Shown here piece by piece: positions 49,201 to 57,276 of a stretch of 64,000 nucleotides of DNA. The DNA lies in contig NC_088325.1 in NCBI RefSeq assembly GCF_910592395.1, positions 8,870,109 through 8,934,108 on the forward strand, read 5' to 3'. The notes beneath the pieces are model-generated. The model worked only from the letters and a program-made list of their open reading frames with translations. It did no database searches and was not told the DNA's origin. This DNA is from Lineus longissimus. Its lineage: Eukaryota; Nemertea; Pilidiophora; Heteronemertea; Lineidae. Each line of letters opens with the position of its first letter. Within the stretch, counting starts at the first letter, position 1. A program made the position numbers and the translations under genes.

Positions 49201-50335
49201 ATCGATGAGTGAAAAATTACCTCATTCTAATTTTAAATGGATGTCCAGCTCACAATTAAGAAATTGGCAAAGCATTCCATGCACTTTAGAAGTTGACTTA
49301 GAATATCCTAATCAACTTCATGACTTGCACAATGCCTATCCTCTTGCCCCTGAGCATTTGAATAACAAGCTTATTCCTAATCTTAGGGACAAGAAAAATT
49401 ATATTGTGCATCATAAAGCCTTGAAGTTCTATTTGAGTCAAGGTTTAAAATTGACTAAGATTCATAGAGGAATTTCCTACACAGAATCATACTTTTTGAA
49501 AGAGTACATTGACTTAAACACAAGTCAACGAGCCAAAGCGAAAAATGACTTTGAAAAGGACTTCTTCAAATTGATGAACAATTCATGCTTTGGAAAGACA
49601 ATGGAATCAGTCAGAGATAGGAAAAATATAAAATTGACTACAAATGTCCCTCAGCTTCGAAAATTAGTCAATTCGAACAACTATAAAGATCACAAAATTT
49701 TCAGTGAAGATCTTGTCATGGTTGAGAGTCAAAAAGTAGAAGTTTGTCTCAATAAACCAATATTTATGGGTCAAGCGATTCTAGATCTTTCAAAAATACA
49801 CATGTATGATTTCCATTATAATCATATGATGAAAAAGTACTCAGACAAAGCACAACTGTTGTACACTGATACTGACTCATTAGTCTATCACATTCAAACT
49901 GATGATATTTATAAGGATATGAAACAAGATGCTGAATTATTTGACTTTTCAAATTTCCCAAAAGATCATGCATTGTTTGATGAAACGAACAAGAAAGTAA
50001 TTGGAAAGTTTAAAGACGAAGAAGCTGGTCATGTCATCACTGAATTTATAGCTTTACGTTCTAAATTATATGCCTATACAACTGATAAAGATGATGAAGT
50101 TAAAAAATGTAAAGGTGTCAAGAAGAACGTAGTCAAAAATGAGATTTCCTTTGAAGATTACAAGTCTGTGCTCTTGGAAAAAATTCCAAATGAAAAACAG
50201 ATGAATGTGTTTAGGTCAAGAAATCATCAAATTTACACTGAACAAGTGACTAAATGTGCGTTGAATGCGAATGATGATAAAGGTACAATATTGGAAGATG
50301 GAATCTCAACTAAAGCTCTTGGATTTAAAAAATAA
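46289..50335 (+). CDS. Protein-primed-type DNA polymerase B, intact
   Basis: About 1,348 residues from ATG 46289; ATG 46337 is an alternative start after ATAAATAAAGAC. The N-terminal 250 residues are SAP-like/helical and basic. Then come YSVEAALL (OTU-like position in Polinton polymerases), VADFESS (Exo I), the zinc/HNH-like CYLCDKEFTGK...DHNHFNGKYRGAA insert, HNLSGYDAHLF (Exo II), YLRTDVLLLADIL (Exo III), YLDANNLYGLSM (motif A), KLMNNSCFGKT (motif B), YTDTDSL (motif C), and EFIALRSKLYAY. All polymerase and exonuclease residues are present, so this copy could be active. Confidence 0.95.
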   Translation: MTTASKNKKYFYINKDMNTSSNTSTNFPTGLAFPAEGLSTDELKILAYRNKVKNYGSLSREKLLEKLQHIPNGFNDIEVKIDKPVSDLSQIEKRVLAQRLGINPRKFKKRQLDTILEDKISQENLIDIKPKPVKAKISIRKPLLQKVKELGHKNFQNLNIEKLKELLTKEPVKRLLKSDIFKQAKELNINVKSSMTKKFIQELIEKHTELKTFKTFNSAFRGYVNHFQMEGLPHIDIENYLNKIKSVLQDKINEENKEGLKISIILHILMQRKNDVKEFQLRSRHILYMNQELNYDTLIEDFLNELENLVQEGSGWKFLEVIKIELHTVKYTPFSGSSYIPLPDKIQNKKAVINVQNSDQKCFRYSVEAALLNIPKNTERVSNYNKTEFDHMFKDLEYPVKIKDIDKFEKNNPDLAVNVFTFIPTQKVFFGNETTVYPISPVRISERILAEDKYINLLHYKDENDFPEGEKVENVKDNANYHYAWIKNFSRLFSSSHSKHHGQIKVCFRCMKITSAPTKEECERRHRQHFENCKQFECVRVSMPKDHEKILQFKNKKMEQKHPVFIVADFESSLKTIDKQLGEKTVQIHKHIPNSFSFYTCFDKNQIKAENLLVEYSVNDPNEDIGERFCEEIEKAVYNIHDNHFTKPKAMLALTQEQQVKHKTAEKCYLCDKEFTGKNYKVRDHNHFNGKYRGAACNNCNLKLQAPDFIPVYFHNLSGYDAHLFVKNLKGRLNVIAKNSENYISFSKTLQVDEHKTLSIRFLDSYRLMQSSLANLANNLPNTEKKNLSNFYKDEQFDLLTRKGINPYEWVDSHEKFEEKELPPIEAFDSKFNATKISVEDYSHAKNVWEKFGCKTFRDYHEIYLRTDVLLLADILENFRSTCMDIYNLDPVWAYSASGLSWQAMLKKTDVEIELLTDVDMYNFFECGIRGGICRASHRYAKANNPYLKDFDKGQPTSYISYLDANNLYGLSMSEKLPHSNFKWMSSSQLRNWQSIPCTLEVDLEYPNQLHDLHNAYPLAPEHLNNKLIPNLRDKKNYIVHHKALKFYLSQGLKLTKIHRGISYTESYFLKEYIDLNTSQRAKAKNDFEKDFFKLMNNSCFGKTMESVRDRKNIKLTTNVPQLRKLVNSNNYKDHKIFSEDLVMVESQKVEVCLNKPIFMGQAILDLSKIHMYDFHYNHMMKKYSDKAQLLYTDTDSLVYHIQTDDIYKDMKQDAELFDFSNFPKDHALFDETNKKVIGKFKDEEAGHVITEFIALRSKLYAYTTDKDDEVKKCKGVKKNVVKNEISFEDYKSVLLEKIPNEKQMNVFRSRNHQIYTEQVTKCALNANDDKGTILEDGISTKALGFKK

Positions 50336-50386
50336 ACAGGGCTAGCAGTTTGCTAGACCTTGATTTGGCACAGTCTTAATGGCAAC

Positions 50387-50409
50387 AGGGCTACCAAATT
50401 GGTAGCCCT
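50387..50409. terminator. Hairpin after PolB, third element
   Basis: AGGGCTACCAA and TTGGTAGCCCT are 11-base complementary arms around one A. A weaker CTAGCA/TGCTAG hairpin precedes it (50342-50357). Position directly after a stop codon suggests 3'-end formation or termination (inference). Confidence 0.55.
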
Positions 50410-50458
50410 GATTAAAAAATAAATAAAAATAAAAATATAGAAATAAAAATAAAAATAA

Positions 50459-51688
50459 ATGGACTTTCCATCCTATCTTAAATTTAATCCAGATGCAAAT
50501 TATCCTGTATCTTACAAGAATAATTCTTTAACCAAAGATCCTTTCATTCATCAAAAAATTCATGTAACACCAAATCAAAGTTTTTATTTCAATACAATTG
50601 ATATTTTCCCTAATAAGGTGAATCCACGAAAATTTTCAACTTACGCACAAGTCCAAGACTATATAAAAAATGCAAGCATGAATAACTGGGAAAACCAATT
50701 TAAATTTGCACTATATTGCGCAACATCAGGTTCAGGTGTAAGCTGGCATAATCATATTAATCATGCTGATCCTTTTGTACAGAGTATTTTTAGATTCCAT
50801 GTCTATTTTACCATCAGAAAGATATTACACCAGCTAAAAATTCCTTTACCAGGAAATCCTGACTTTAATCCATCAAAAAATCCTTACAATAAACAAGCCT
50901 ATGAAAATTTGAAACTTGAATTTGGCTCTGTTGACTTCAACTATTTTCACAAAGGCAAAATACAAGCATTAGACATTGTCATGGACAATGGCAACTATTA
51001 TTTGAATGATCCTAGTAAGTTTCCATTTAATGCAGATAAAAAAGGATATGTCTATGCAGACCATCATAGACTTTATATTGATAATTTATCGTTCATTTAC
51101 TCAGACGATTGGACAAATTTTATCACCTTAGACAGTCAAGGATTGACTAAAGCAGGCATGAGTAGAATCAATGAATCCATTCGAACTTATGTTTATTGTA
51201 TTCTAGGTTCACAAACCATGATTCGACAGGATATTCTTGGTTCATTGGACACGCAAAAGCAATTTGGAATTTTAGTGGAAGATGCTATTCAAGGTCAAAC
51301 ATTAGTTGATTCCATCAAAACATTTCAGTCAGCGAGTGTACTCATTCACTCAAAACAAGCGCTTGCATATGCTTTAGAAAAAGCAGGTTCACGATTAGAT
51401 TTTGCTGTAGGCTTAGGATTACAACTTGTTCCTAGTCATATGCGCTTGCATATTGGTACAATTGAAGGGTATAATAACTCTCTGTTAACCGCTACAGAAA
51501 ATACAACTTTTGGCATCAATTCACATATCAATGTCAGAAAAAAAAGGACTGCATCAGCAGCGAGAGTGTCACCTTTAGAGAGTATTAAGGAGTCACCTGA
51601 AATAGCTGTAGAAGAAGTAGACAATTCACATCTACCATTTACAATGGGATTAATTATTGTAGGTCTTTTAGTTCAAAATATTCTTTAA
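50459..51688 (+). CDS. Conserved Polinton structural-type protein, C-terminal membrane anchor
   Basis: 409 residues. Homologue of 1119 and 10182: ALYCATSGSGVSWHNHINHA, QSIFRFHVYFTIRKILHQLK, IPLPGNPDFNPS, RINESIRTYVYCILGSQ, and LDFAVGLGLQLVPSHM. It ends in a hydrophobic segment (FTMGLIIVGLLVQNIL). Starts in AATAAATGG. Its retention across distant elements supports a core virion or assembly function, still unknown. Confidence 0.8.
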   Translation: MDFPSYLKFNPDANYPVSYKNNSLTKDPFIHQKIHVTPNQSFYFNTIDIFPNKVNPRKFSTYAQVQDYIKNASMNNWENQFKFALYCATSGSGVSWHNHINHADPFVQSIFRFHVYFTIRKILHQLKIPLPGNPDFNPSKNPYNKQAYENLKLEFGSVDFNYFHKGKIQALDIVMDNGNYYLNDPSKFPFNADKKGYVYADHHRLYIDNLSFIYSDDWTNFITLDSQGLTKAGMSRINESIRTYVYCILGSQTMIRQDILGSLDTQKQFGILVEDAIQGQTLVDSIKTFQSASVLIHSKQALAYALEKAGSRLDFAVGLGLQLVPSHMRLHIGTIEGYNNSLLTATENTTFGINSHINVRKKRTASAARVSPLESIKESPEIAVEEVDNSHLPFTMGLIIVGLLVQNIL

Positions 51689-51693
51689 AATAA

Positions 51694-52710
51694 ATGCAAG
51701 AAGCATATGCAAGTTACAAATATCCTTCTGCTTTAAAATTTTATAAAATCATGAAAAAGAAGGATCCTAGTATAAAATTTGATGACATTGATCAATTTGT
51801 AAAATCTCAGAAAAGCTATCAGCTTCACAAAAAGCAGTCCAATAAAATCCAAGGTCACATTATAGCTTATCGTGAAAATGCTCTTTGGTTCATGGATTTG
51901 TTGGACATGAGTAATTACTCAAGGCAAAATAAAGGGTACAAATGGATTTTACTTGCTATTGATACTTTTACAAGAAAAGCTTATGCTGAAGCATTAAAAA
52001 ATAAAACTAAGTTTGAAGTGAAAAATGGCTTTGAAAAAATTTATAATGATACTGGAAGTATTACACTTATTATTATAGATTCAGGCAATGCATTTTTAAA
52101 CAAACCACTACAAGATTTATTCAAAGAGTTAAACATTAGACATGGAACAGTGGATATTGGTGATCATCATGCATTAGGCTTAATTGATAGACTATCTAGA
52201 ACTATTAAAGAAATGGTCTTCAAAGATTTCACAGAGAAAAATACAGTCAAATGGGTTGATCATTTGCAAGATTACATTAGTGCATACAATGAAAGACCTC
52301 ATTCTGGCATTTTAGACTATAGTCCAAATGAAGCTAACCTTCATGCTACTGAATTAGTTGAATTAAATGCAGAAAAATCTATGCCTGTTGTACACAAGTT
52401 TAACATTGGAGAATTAGTTAGAAAAAAATTGAAGAGACCTATATTTACCAAAGGTTACAAACAGATTTGGAGCAATAGAACTTACACTATCAAAAATATT
52501 GAAGGTGTTCATGCTATCTTAAATAATGATGAAAGAGTTAGACTTGATGCTTTGCAGCAAGTGACACAAGTGCTAGCTACAATTGATGAAGAAGCTGATT
52601 CTTCAGAGGTTGAGAAAGCAGATAAAGAAGCTAAAATTGAGTCAACAATTAAACACAAAGAAGGCTTAGATTCTAAAAATATTATTGAATCACGGTTGAG
52701 AAAGAAGTAA
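51694..52710 (+). CDS. Retroviral-type integrase without chromodomain, D-D-D variant
   Basis: 338 residues, start 5 bases after the previous stop in AATAAATG. The core has D in WFMDLLDMS, D in IIIDSGNAF, and in place of the usual glutamate an aspartate in LGLIDRLSRTIKE, 35 residues after the second D. The outer and inner integrases have Glu at this position. The C-terminus has an SH3-like segment (FNIGELVRKKLKRP), but no chromodomain. Because this element generated a proper 6-bp duplication, the Asp variant may be functional, or Asp may be a later change. Confidence 0.88.
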   Translation: MQEAYASYKYPSALKFYKIMKKKDPSIKFDDIDQFVKSQKSYQLHKKQSNKIQGHIIAYRENALWFMDLLDMSNYSRQNKGYKWILLAIDTFTRKAYAEALKNKTKFEVKNGFEKIYNDTGSITLIIIDSGNAFLNKPLQDLFKELNIRHGTVDIGDHHALGLIDRLSRTIKEMVFKDFTEKNTVKWVDHLQDYISAYNERPHSGILDYSPNEANLHATELVELNAEKSMPVVHKFNIGELVRKKLKRPIFTKGYKQIWSNRTYTIKNIEGVHAILNNDERVRLDALQQVTQVLATIDEEADSSEVEKADKEAKIESTIKHKEGLDSKNIIESRLRKK

Positions 52711-52744
52711 GATATTTATAATGTAAAATCACACTATAAACATG

Positions 52745-53104
52745 TTACTCAATTTGCAACGAAGGAAGTTCTTTCATTTCTTTTGGCACATTTTTCCATC
52801 TTCTACGGGTCAACATATAGTCTAAATAAGTTCCAACGATAGCCCACCATGTTTTTAATTTGATGAAGGAGTCATTCACTGATATCTCAAGTTGATCCAC
52901 TTTAGTATTGACTTTACTCGCTGTTATAACGTCTGCACCCCACGAACTGTTTTTAACCTTGAGGATCTCTTCTTTAATTTCAACTAGTACATTGTCAATC
53001 TCATAATCCCACAAATTAAATCTATCTTTAACCTTGAGGATGTCTGCATTGAACTTGTCTTGAATGTCTTGAATTTGATCAAAGTTAGAATATAAATTAC
53101 TCAT
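52745..53104 (-). CDS. Short helical coiled-coil protein
   Basis: 119 residues, start after ATAAATGAG. Charged helices dominate (FDQIQDIQDKFNADILKV), with aromatic-rich segment TWWAIVGTYLDYML and a basic turn. No recognised family, and no counterpart seen in the other two elements. It is the only minus-strand gene in this half and is head-to-head with the capsid gene. Confidence 0.6.
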   Translation of the reverse strand: MSNLYSNFDQIQDIQDKFNADILKVKDRFNLWDYEIDNVLVEIKEEILKVKNSSWGADVITASKVNTKVDQLEISVNDSFIKLKTWWAIVGTYLDYMLTRRRWKNVPKEMKELPSLQIE

Positions 53105-53120
53105 TTATTTTATAAAAAAA

Positions 53121-53166
53121 TTATTCTTGTTCAATATGTGAATGTGCCAAAAATGGCACATTGATT
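53121..53166. repeat. Dispersed 46-bp inverted-repeat word, copy 1 (with hairpin)
   Basis: Contains AATGTGCCA/TGGCACATT arms. Its reverse complement occurs almost unchanged at about 57213-57258, 4.1 kb away, upstream of another gene. Confidence 0.8.
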
Positions 53167-53194
53167 TTTTTTTTCTAAATTTTACTATAAATAA

Positions 53195-54409
53195 ATGGAC
53201 ACATCGTTTGGTAAATATCTTGATCCTTATAGATCAAACAAAATAGCCAAGGGGCTCAAAGCTAAAAGAAATTATGAAGTCATTACAGACAATCCTAATT
53301 CTGTGAATCCTGGAGAAACACTTTATGTGAAAATTCCTCAGCTTGAAAAAGGACAAGTGATTGTTCCTAAAAGTTTGAAACTTACATTTAAACTTTCTAC
53401 CTCATCAAAAGCAAGTAATGCAGCCAATGCTGCAGCAGCTGGATTTGTGTCCAATGTAGGTCGAAATATTGTTGAAAGAATTACTACTAAATTGGGTGGA
53501 AAAACAATGAGTGAAGTGGACAAAGCTTACATCTATAATACATTCAAGGACTTTTGGTTGACAGAAAAACAAAGGAAAAATCGTGTTCAGCAAGGTATTG
53601 AAAAAGAACAACGAAAAGATGCTATTAAAACAGCATTTGGTGACAGATATTGTATTCCTATTGAGTCAGAAATATTTGATGATCATCTACCTTTTTACCC
53701 ATCAGCTATTTTAGAATCCATTGAATATAACATCAAATTTAACGACGCAAAATATGTTGTGACAGGAACTGCAACGTCAAAAACGTATGCTGTGAAAGAT
53801 ATTCAACTTGAGTATGAAACAGTCTTTTCCACAGAACTTAGTGAGGAAATCGAAGCAATATATGCTGATACTAGATTTAGATATGAAGACGTGCATCTTT
53901 TGAGAACAGATTCAATTGGAAAGAATAAACGAATGAATATCAATGTAGATGTCAATCGCGCTTCTACAAAGGGTATTCTGATATTTTTCCAGAAAAATTA
54001 CGCTGAGTATGATGCCGAAAATACAAGTTTTCAAAATCCAGACATCACTAATGTGACCATTACTTCAGAAGGAATTTCTCACTGTATATACAAGTCAGGA
54101 ATGAAAGCCTATAATCAATTTGATGAAGTCAAACGACTTTATATGTCAGAAGATCTTAAGCAAACTGAAGACTGCATGATGGATGTCGAAAAATTCTATG
54201 AAAATCATAAATATGCTCTGTGGATTGATCTGAGAAGTACAGAGGACAACTATTTACATGGATCTGGAACTGCCATGAGCAATATTAAACATGGTTTACA
54301 ACTTGAACTTACCAGAAGTACTGAAACAGAATATGACATGCTAGTCTATATTGTAGCTGATGGATTAGTAGGACTTGAGAATAAACGAGTAAAGGGCATT
54401 GTACACTAA
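53195..54409 (+). CDS. Major capsid protein, double jelly-roll type
   Basis: 404 residues, start in CTATAAATAAATGG. Homologue of 26328/40027: NPNSVNPGETLYVKIPQLE, VGRNIVERITTKLGG, YNTFKDFWLTEKQRKNR, QQGIE, LRSTEDNYLHGSG. The length and position before the ATPase fit the Polinton hexon-like protein. Intact. Confidence 0.8.
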   Translation: MDTSFGKYLDPYRSNKIAKGLKAKRNYEVITDNPNSVNPGETLYVKIPQLEKGQVIVPKSLKLTFKLSTSSKASNAANAAAAGFVSNVGRNIVERITTKLGGKTMSEVDKAYIYNTFKDFWLTEKQRKNRVQQGIEKEQRKDAIKTAFGDRYCIPIESEIFDDHLPFYPSAILESIEYNIKFNDAKYVVTGTATSKTYAVKDIQLEYETVFSTELSEEIEAIYADTRFRYEDVHLLRTDSIGKNKRMNINVDVNRASTKGILIFFQKNYAEYDAENTSFQNPDITNVTITSEGISHCIYKSGMKAYNQFDEVKRLYMSEDLKQTEDCMMDVEKFYENHKYALWIDLRSTEDNYLHGSGTAMSNIKHGLQLELTRSTETEYDMLVYIVADGLVGLENKRVKGIVH

Positions 54410-54432
54410 CCACAAAAATATTTAGCATGTGT

Positions 54433-54454
54433 CGGTTGTCAAATTTGACAACCG
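54433..54454. terminator. Hairpin after the major capsid gene
   Basis: Perfect 22-base palindrome CGGTTGTCAAA/TTTGACAACCG about 24 bases after the stop codon, followed by GAGCTTAGCGAGTAGCGAGC-like repeats. Likely a 3'-end or termination signal. Confidence 0.55.
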
Positions 54455-54501
54455 AGTTGCTTACGAGCTTAGCGAGTAGCGAGCTCTAGTTGTTAAAATA
54501 A

Positions 54502-55125
54502 ATGAGTATGAACAATGAATTTTATTGTGATCCACCTTTCAATATGTTAATTGTCGGAATGACTGATTGTGGCAAGACCTACTTTATACTAGATTTACTT
54601 GAAAAAGAATTTCGTAAAAAATTTGATGACATTGTGATATGTTGTCCTACGATTGACATGAATAAAACTTACCAAGATAGAGCATGGATTACACAAGATA
54701 AAAATATACACATTTATCCTCCAAAATTAGTACTTACAGATTTAAATATATGCTTAGAAGATGCGATTGAAAATTTAAAAAGTCAAGATCATCAAACATT
54801 ATTTATCATTGATGATTGTGCTAATTTGTGGGAATCAAAGAATAAGTGTACAAAATTGACTGAACTAGCTTTCTCAGGAAGACATTATGGCATTTCTGTG
54901 TGGCTTTTGACACAAAAATATAATGCAGTTGTAAAAGATTTTAGAGAAAATTGTAAACACATGGTGATTCATACAATGAATGATCAATTATCTATGGATC
55001 AAATTTTCAAAGAAAATCGCTGTATTCCACAAAGCGAAAAAGACACAGTTCTTGTGCAGATTGATGCAGGAAAGAAGCTTATACTGCGCAGAAAGATGCC
55101 TTTTGATTACTCACTTCGTTCGTAG
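54502..55125 (+). CDS. A32/FtsK-type genome-packaging ATPase
   Basis: 207 residues. Walker A GMTDCGKT, Walker B LFIIDDCANLW, then FSGRHYGISVWLLTQKYNAV. Same family as 24032 and 37740. Start after AAAATAAATGAG. Intact. Confidence 0.92.
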   Translation: MSMNNEFYCDPPFNMLIVGMTDCGKTYFILDLLEKEFRKKFDDIVICCPTIDMNKTYQDRAWITQDKNIHIYPPKLVLTDLNICLEDAIENLKSQDHQTLFIIDDCANLWESKNKCTKLTELAFSGRHYGISVWLLTQKYNAVVKDFRENCKHMVIHTMNDQLSMDQIFKENRCIPQSEKDTVLVQIDAGKKLILRRKMPFDYSLRS

Positions 55126-55149
55126 AAGTATTTTTTATCATAAATAAAC

Positions 55150-55578
55150 ATGAATGTGGAAGAGGATATTCTTGATTCTGTGGACGCAATGCGAAGTGAA
55201 TTACTTTCACACTATCAATCAGGATTACTAAATAAACTAGGAATAAAATCATCTGAGGCTACGATTAAAAAAGCTTCACAAAAAAATATTGAAAAATTAC
55301 ATAATGAGTATAAAATCAAATATAATACTCAGATTGCTGATGATTTAGTCTGTAATTTATTATTTGGTTATACTCAAGCAGTAAAAATTGTATTTCCAAA
55401 TTTAGATAAAAAAAAATTACATGAAAAATTAAATGACAATATCATAGTAAACCATGAAATAAAAAAACAACTGGGTCAATATATGAACCCAACACTTTTA
55501 GCTGCAGGTACAATTGTAGTCAAAACGGCTGAAACTGCAATGATGCATGAAAAATCAGAAACATGTGAGGATTCCTAA
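55150..55578 (+). CDS. Helical protein homologous to the C-terminal half of the Q/N-rich proteins
   Basis: 142 residues. Shared with 5591-6085: KYNTQIADDL / KMAARLNDSL, NDNIIVNHEIKKQLG / RNDYIVTNELDKWLG, LLAAGTIVVKTAE / LTALASTTLITLG. Here it is free of the Q/N-rich N-terminus, so the module is the ancestral part. One weak hydrophobic helix near the end. Function unknown. Confidence 0.72.
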   Translation: MNVEEDILDSVDAMRSELLSHYQSGLLNKLGIKSSEATIKKASQKNIEKLHNEYKIKYNTQIADDLVCNLLFGYTQAVKIVFPNLDKKKLHEKLNDNIIVNHEIKKQLGQYMNPTLLAAGTIVVKTAETAMMHEKSETCEDS

Positions 55579-55616
55579 ATTTTATAGAGTCCTCACTGAC
55601 TTTATAAAATCTAAGA

Positions 55617-56306
55617 TTATGGCCAATTTAATTTTTTTAAATCTTCATACACCTTTTCTAAAGAAGATGTTAATACACTCGCTGATGCAGCCGCTTTTGC
55701 GTCCAATTTTTTTAATTTTTTTCTCATCGCTGTGCTTATACTTGCTGGTGCTAAAAGATAGTGTTCATTTAATTTTTGTAATATATGTTTGTTAAAAAAG
55801 AAGGAATTTCTGTTTAGTTTATCCTTATTCTGTTCAAACAGGTCTTCTAACCTTTTCACATCCTTGGCAATTGAATTATAGTCCACTCTCTTGAACAATA
55901 GTTTGTCTTTATATTGTTCTTTAAATTTTGAAAATTTAGACATAACATACTTATGAGTTTTTTCCATGCCATAGTGTGATCCACAAATATACGTTTTTTG
56001 AATAGAATTTGTCCACAAATCTGAAGTATGAGAGTATGGATCAAAAGCATTGTCTATAGTTCCACAATTATTACAAACGACTTCATTCTCTAGTATAGTA
56101 CAATCTGTTGAATAACAATCTTGACAAATCCAATGATTACAATATAAATTTACATATTTTCCAGCTATTTTAAGCTGCTCTCGCATGTCTAAAACAAGTG
56201 ACATGTCATATTGATATTGTGTAAAACATATTGCGTCATTTTCTAATGCTTCAACAACTTTTTCATATATTTCTTCAAGGTTGTTAAATCTAACATCTGT
56301 CTTCAT
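55617..56306 (-). CDS. Zinc-ribbon protein, candidate transcription factor
   Basis: 229 residues. CNHWICQDCYSTDC is followed by VVCNNCGTIDNAFDPY, a zinc-ribbon arrangement reminiscent of TFIIB-like and viral late transcription factors (VLTF type). The rest is helical: HYGMEKTHKYVMSKFSKF, then DVKRLEDLFEQNKDK. The outer and inner elements have a different ribbon-plus-helices protein (4080, 13264) that may be its functional equivalent. Assignment is by motif only; another zinc protein is possible. Confidence 0.6.
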   Translation of the reverse strand: MKTDVRFNNLEEIYEKVVEALENDAICFTQYQYDMSLVLDMREQLKIAGKYVNLYCNHWICQDCYSTDCTILENEVVCNNCGTIDNAFDPYSHTSDLWTNSIQKTYICGSHYGMEKTHKYVMSKFSKFKEQYKDKLLFKRVDYNSIAKDVKRLEDLFEQNKDKLNRNSFFFNKHILQKLNEHYLLAPASISTAMRKKLKKLDAKAAASASVLTSSLEKVYEDLKKLNWP

Positions 56307-56586
56307 TTATGAAGACATAATTTTTATTATACAACACCACGCTTGAAAAATCATCAAAAACCTAGTCATAAACCATCAAAACCTATTCATAAATCATCAG
56401 ACTTTAATAGTCGCTAATAATGACTTTAATAGTCGCTAATAATGACTTTAATAATGACTTTAATAGTCGCTAATGATGACTTTAATAATGACTTTAATAG
56501 TCGCTAATAATGACTTTAATAGTCGCTAATAATGACTTTAATAGTCGCTAATAATGACTTTAATATTTTTCATAAAATAAACAGAT
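56307..56586. repeat. Tandem array GACTTTAATAGTCGCTAATAAT
   Basis: Units of 22 bases, with shorter GACTTTAATAAT forms, fill about 56395-56563. TCATCAAAAACC/CATCAAAACC repeats precede it. No gene. Confidence 0.9.
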
Positions 56587-56901
56587 ATGGACGGAGAAAA
56601 AGATAACACAACAACTGAAATTACAACAACAGAAAAGCCAAAGAATCATAAAAGAGTTGAATGGGGTAAAAAATTAGGTCAGTTGAATAAAGGAAAGAAA
56701 AAAGTTAAAACAGATGATGACATTAAGCAAAGTTATTATTTGTCTACAAACTACTATCCTTTAATATTGATAGGTGGAATCTCCTTAGCAGGTTTTGTTT
56801 GGTTCTACTCTAAAAATTCATCACCTATTGAGGAGTCACCTATTGAAAAATTAAATAAAAAACTCAAACCTAAACAAAAATCTGACAATCTGATCTTATA
56901 A
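56587..56901 (+). CDS. Small single-pass membrane protein with basic motif
   Basis: 104 residues. HKRVEWGKKLGQLNKGKKK corresponds to KQLAWSRELGKRSKE of 15419, then a membrane segment YYPLILIGGISLAGFVWFY and a polar tail. A small virion membrane protein is plausible. Confidence 0.7.
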   Translation: MDGEKDNTTTEITTTEKPKNHKRVEWGKKLGQLNKGKKKVKTDDDIKQSYYLSTNYYPLILIGGISLAGFVWFYSKNSSPIEESPIEKLNKKLKPKQKSDNLIL

Positions 56902-56929
56902 ATTTTTAAAAAAATTTTACTATAAATAA

Positions 56930-57166
56930 ATGAGCACAATGATCGACACGAAAAATATTGGAAACACAATTTACCATTCTGCAGTTTTAGCAGCACTTGT
57001 TGTTGGCTATGGAATGGCTGCTAAAAAGCTATTAAAGTCAAACATTGGAGATCCTAGTAAACCTGACTTGATGGAAGCATTGAAGCTAACTGGTGCTGTG
57101 TCACTTGCTATTATTACAAAAGGATATCTGGAAAAGCAAGGATTACCGAAGAACATCACTAATTAA
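56930..57166 (+). CDS. Small conserved Polinton protein with hydrophobic helix
   Basis: 78 residues, homologue of 26012 and 39671 (same length; NTIYHSAVLAALVVGYGMA, SNIGDPSKPDLMEALKL, KQGLPKNI). Start in CTATAAATAAATGAG. Intact. Confidence 0.75.
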   Translation: MSTMIDTKNIGNTIYHSAVLAALVVGYGMAAKKLLKSNIGDPSKPDLMEALKLTGAVSLAIITKGYLEKQGLPKNITN

Positions 57167-57168
57167 CA

Positions 57169-57188
57169 GGTTTAGCAATTTGCTAACC
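57169..57188. terminator. Imperfect hairpin after the 56930 gene
   Basis: GGTTTAGCAA and TTTGCTAACC pair with one mismatch, just after the stop codon. It resembles the hairpins at 50387 and 54433 in position and size. Confidence 0.45.
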
Positions 57189-57212
57189 CTTGTTGAAGAA
57201 ATTTTTTTTAAA

Positions 57213-57258
57213 AAAATCAATGTGCCAAAAATGGCATATTGACATATTGAACAAGAAG
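57213..57258. repeat. Dispersed 46-bp inverted-repeat word, copy 2
   Basis: Near-exact reverse complement of 53121-53166, including the TGTGCCA/TGGCAYA hairpin and ATATTGAACAAG. Confidence 0.8.
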
Positions 57259-57276
57259 AAAATTTTTATAAAATAA

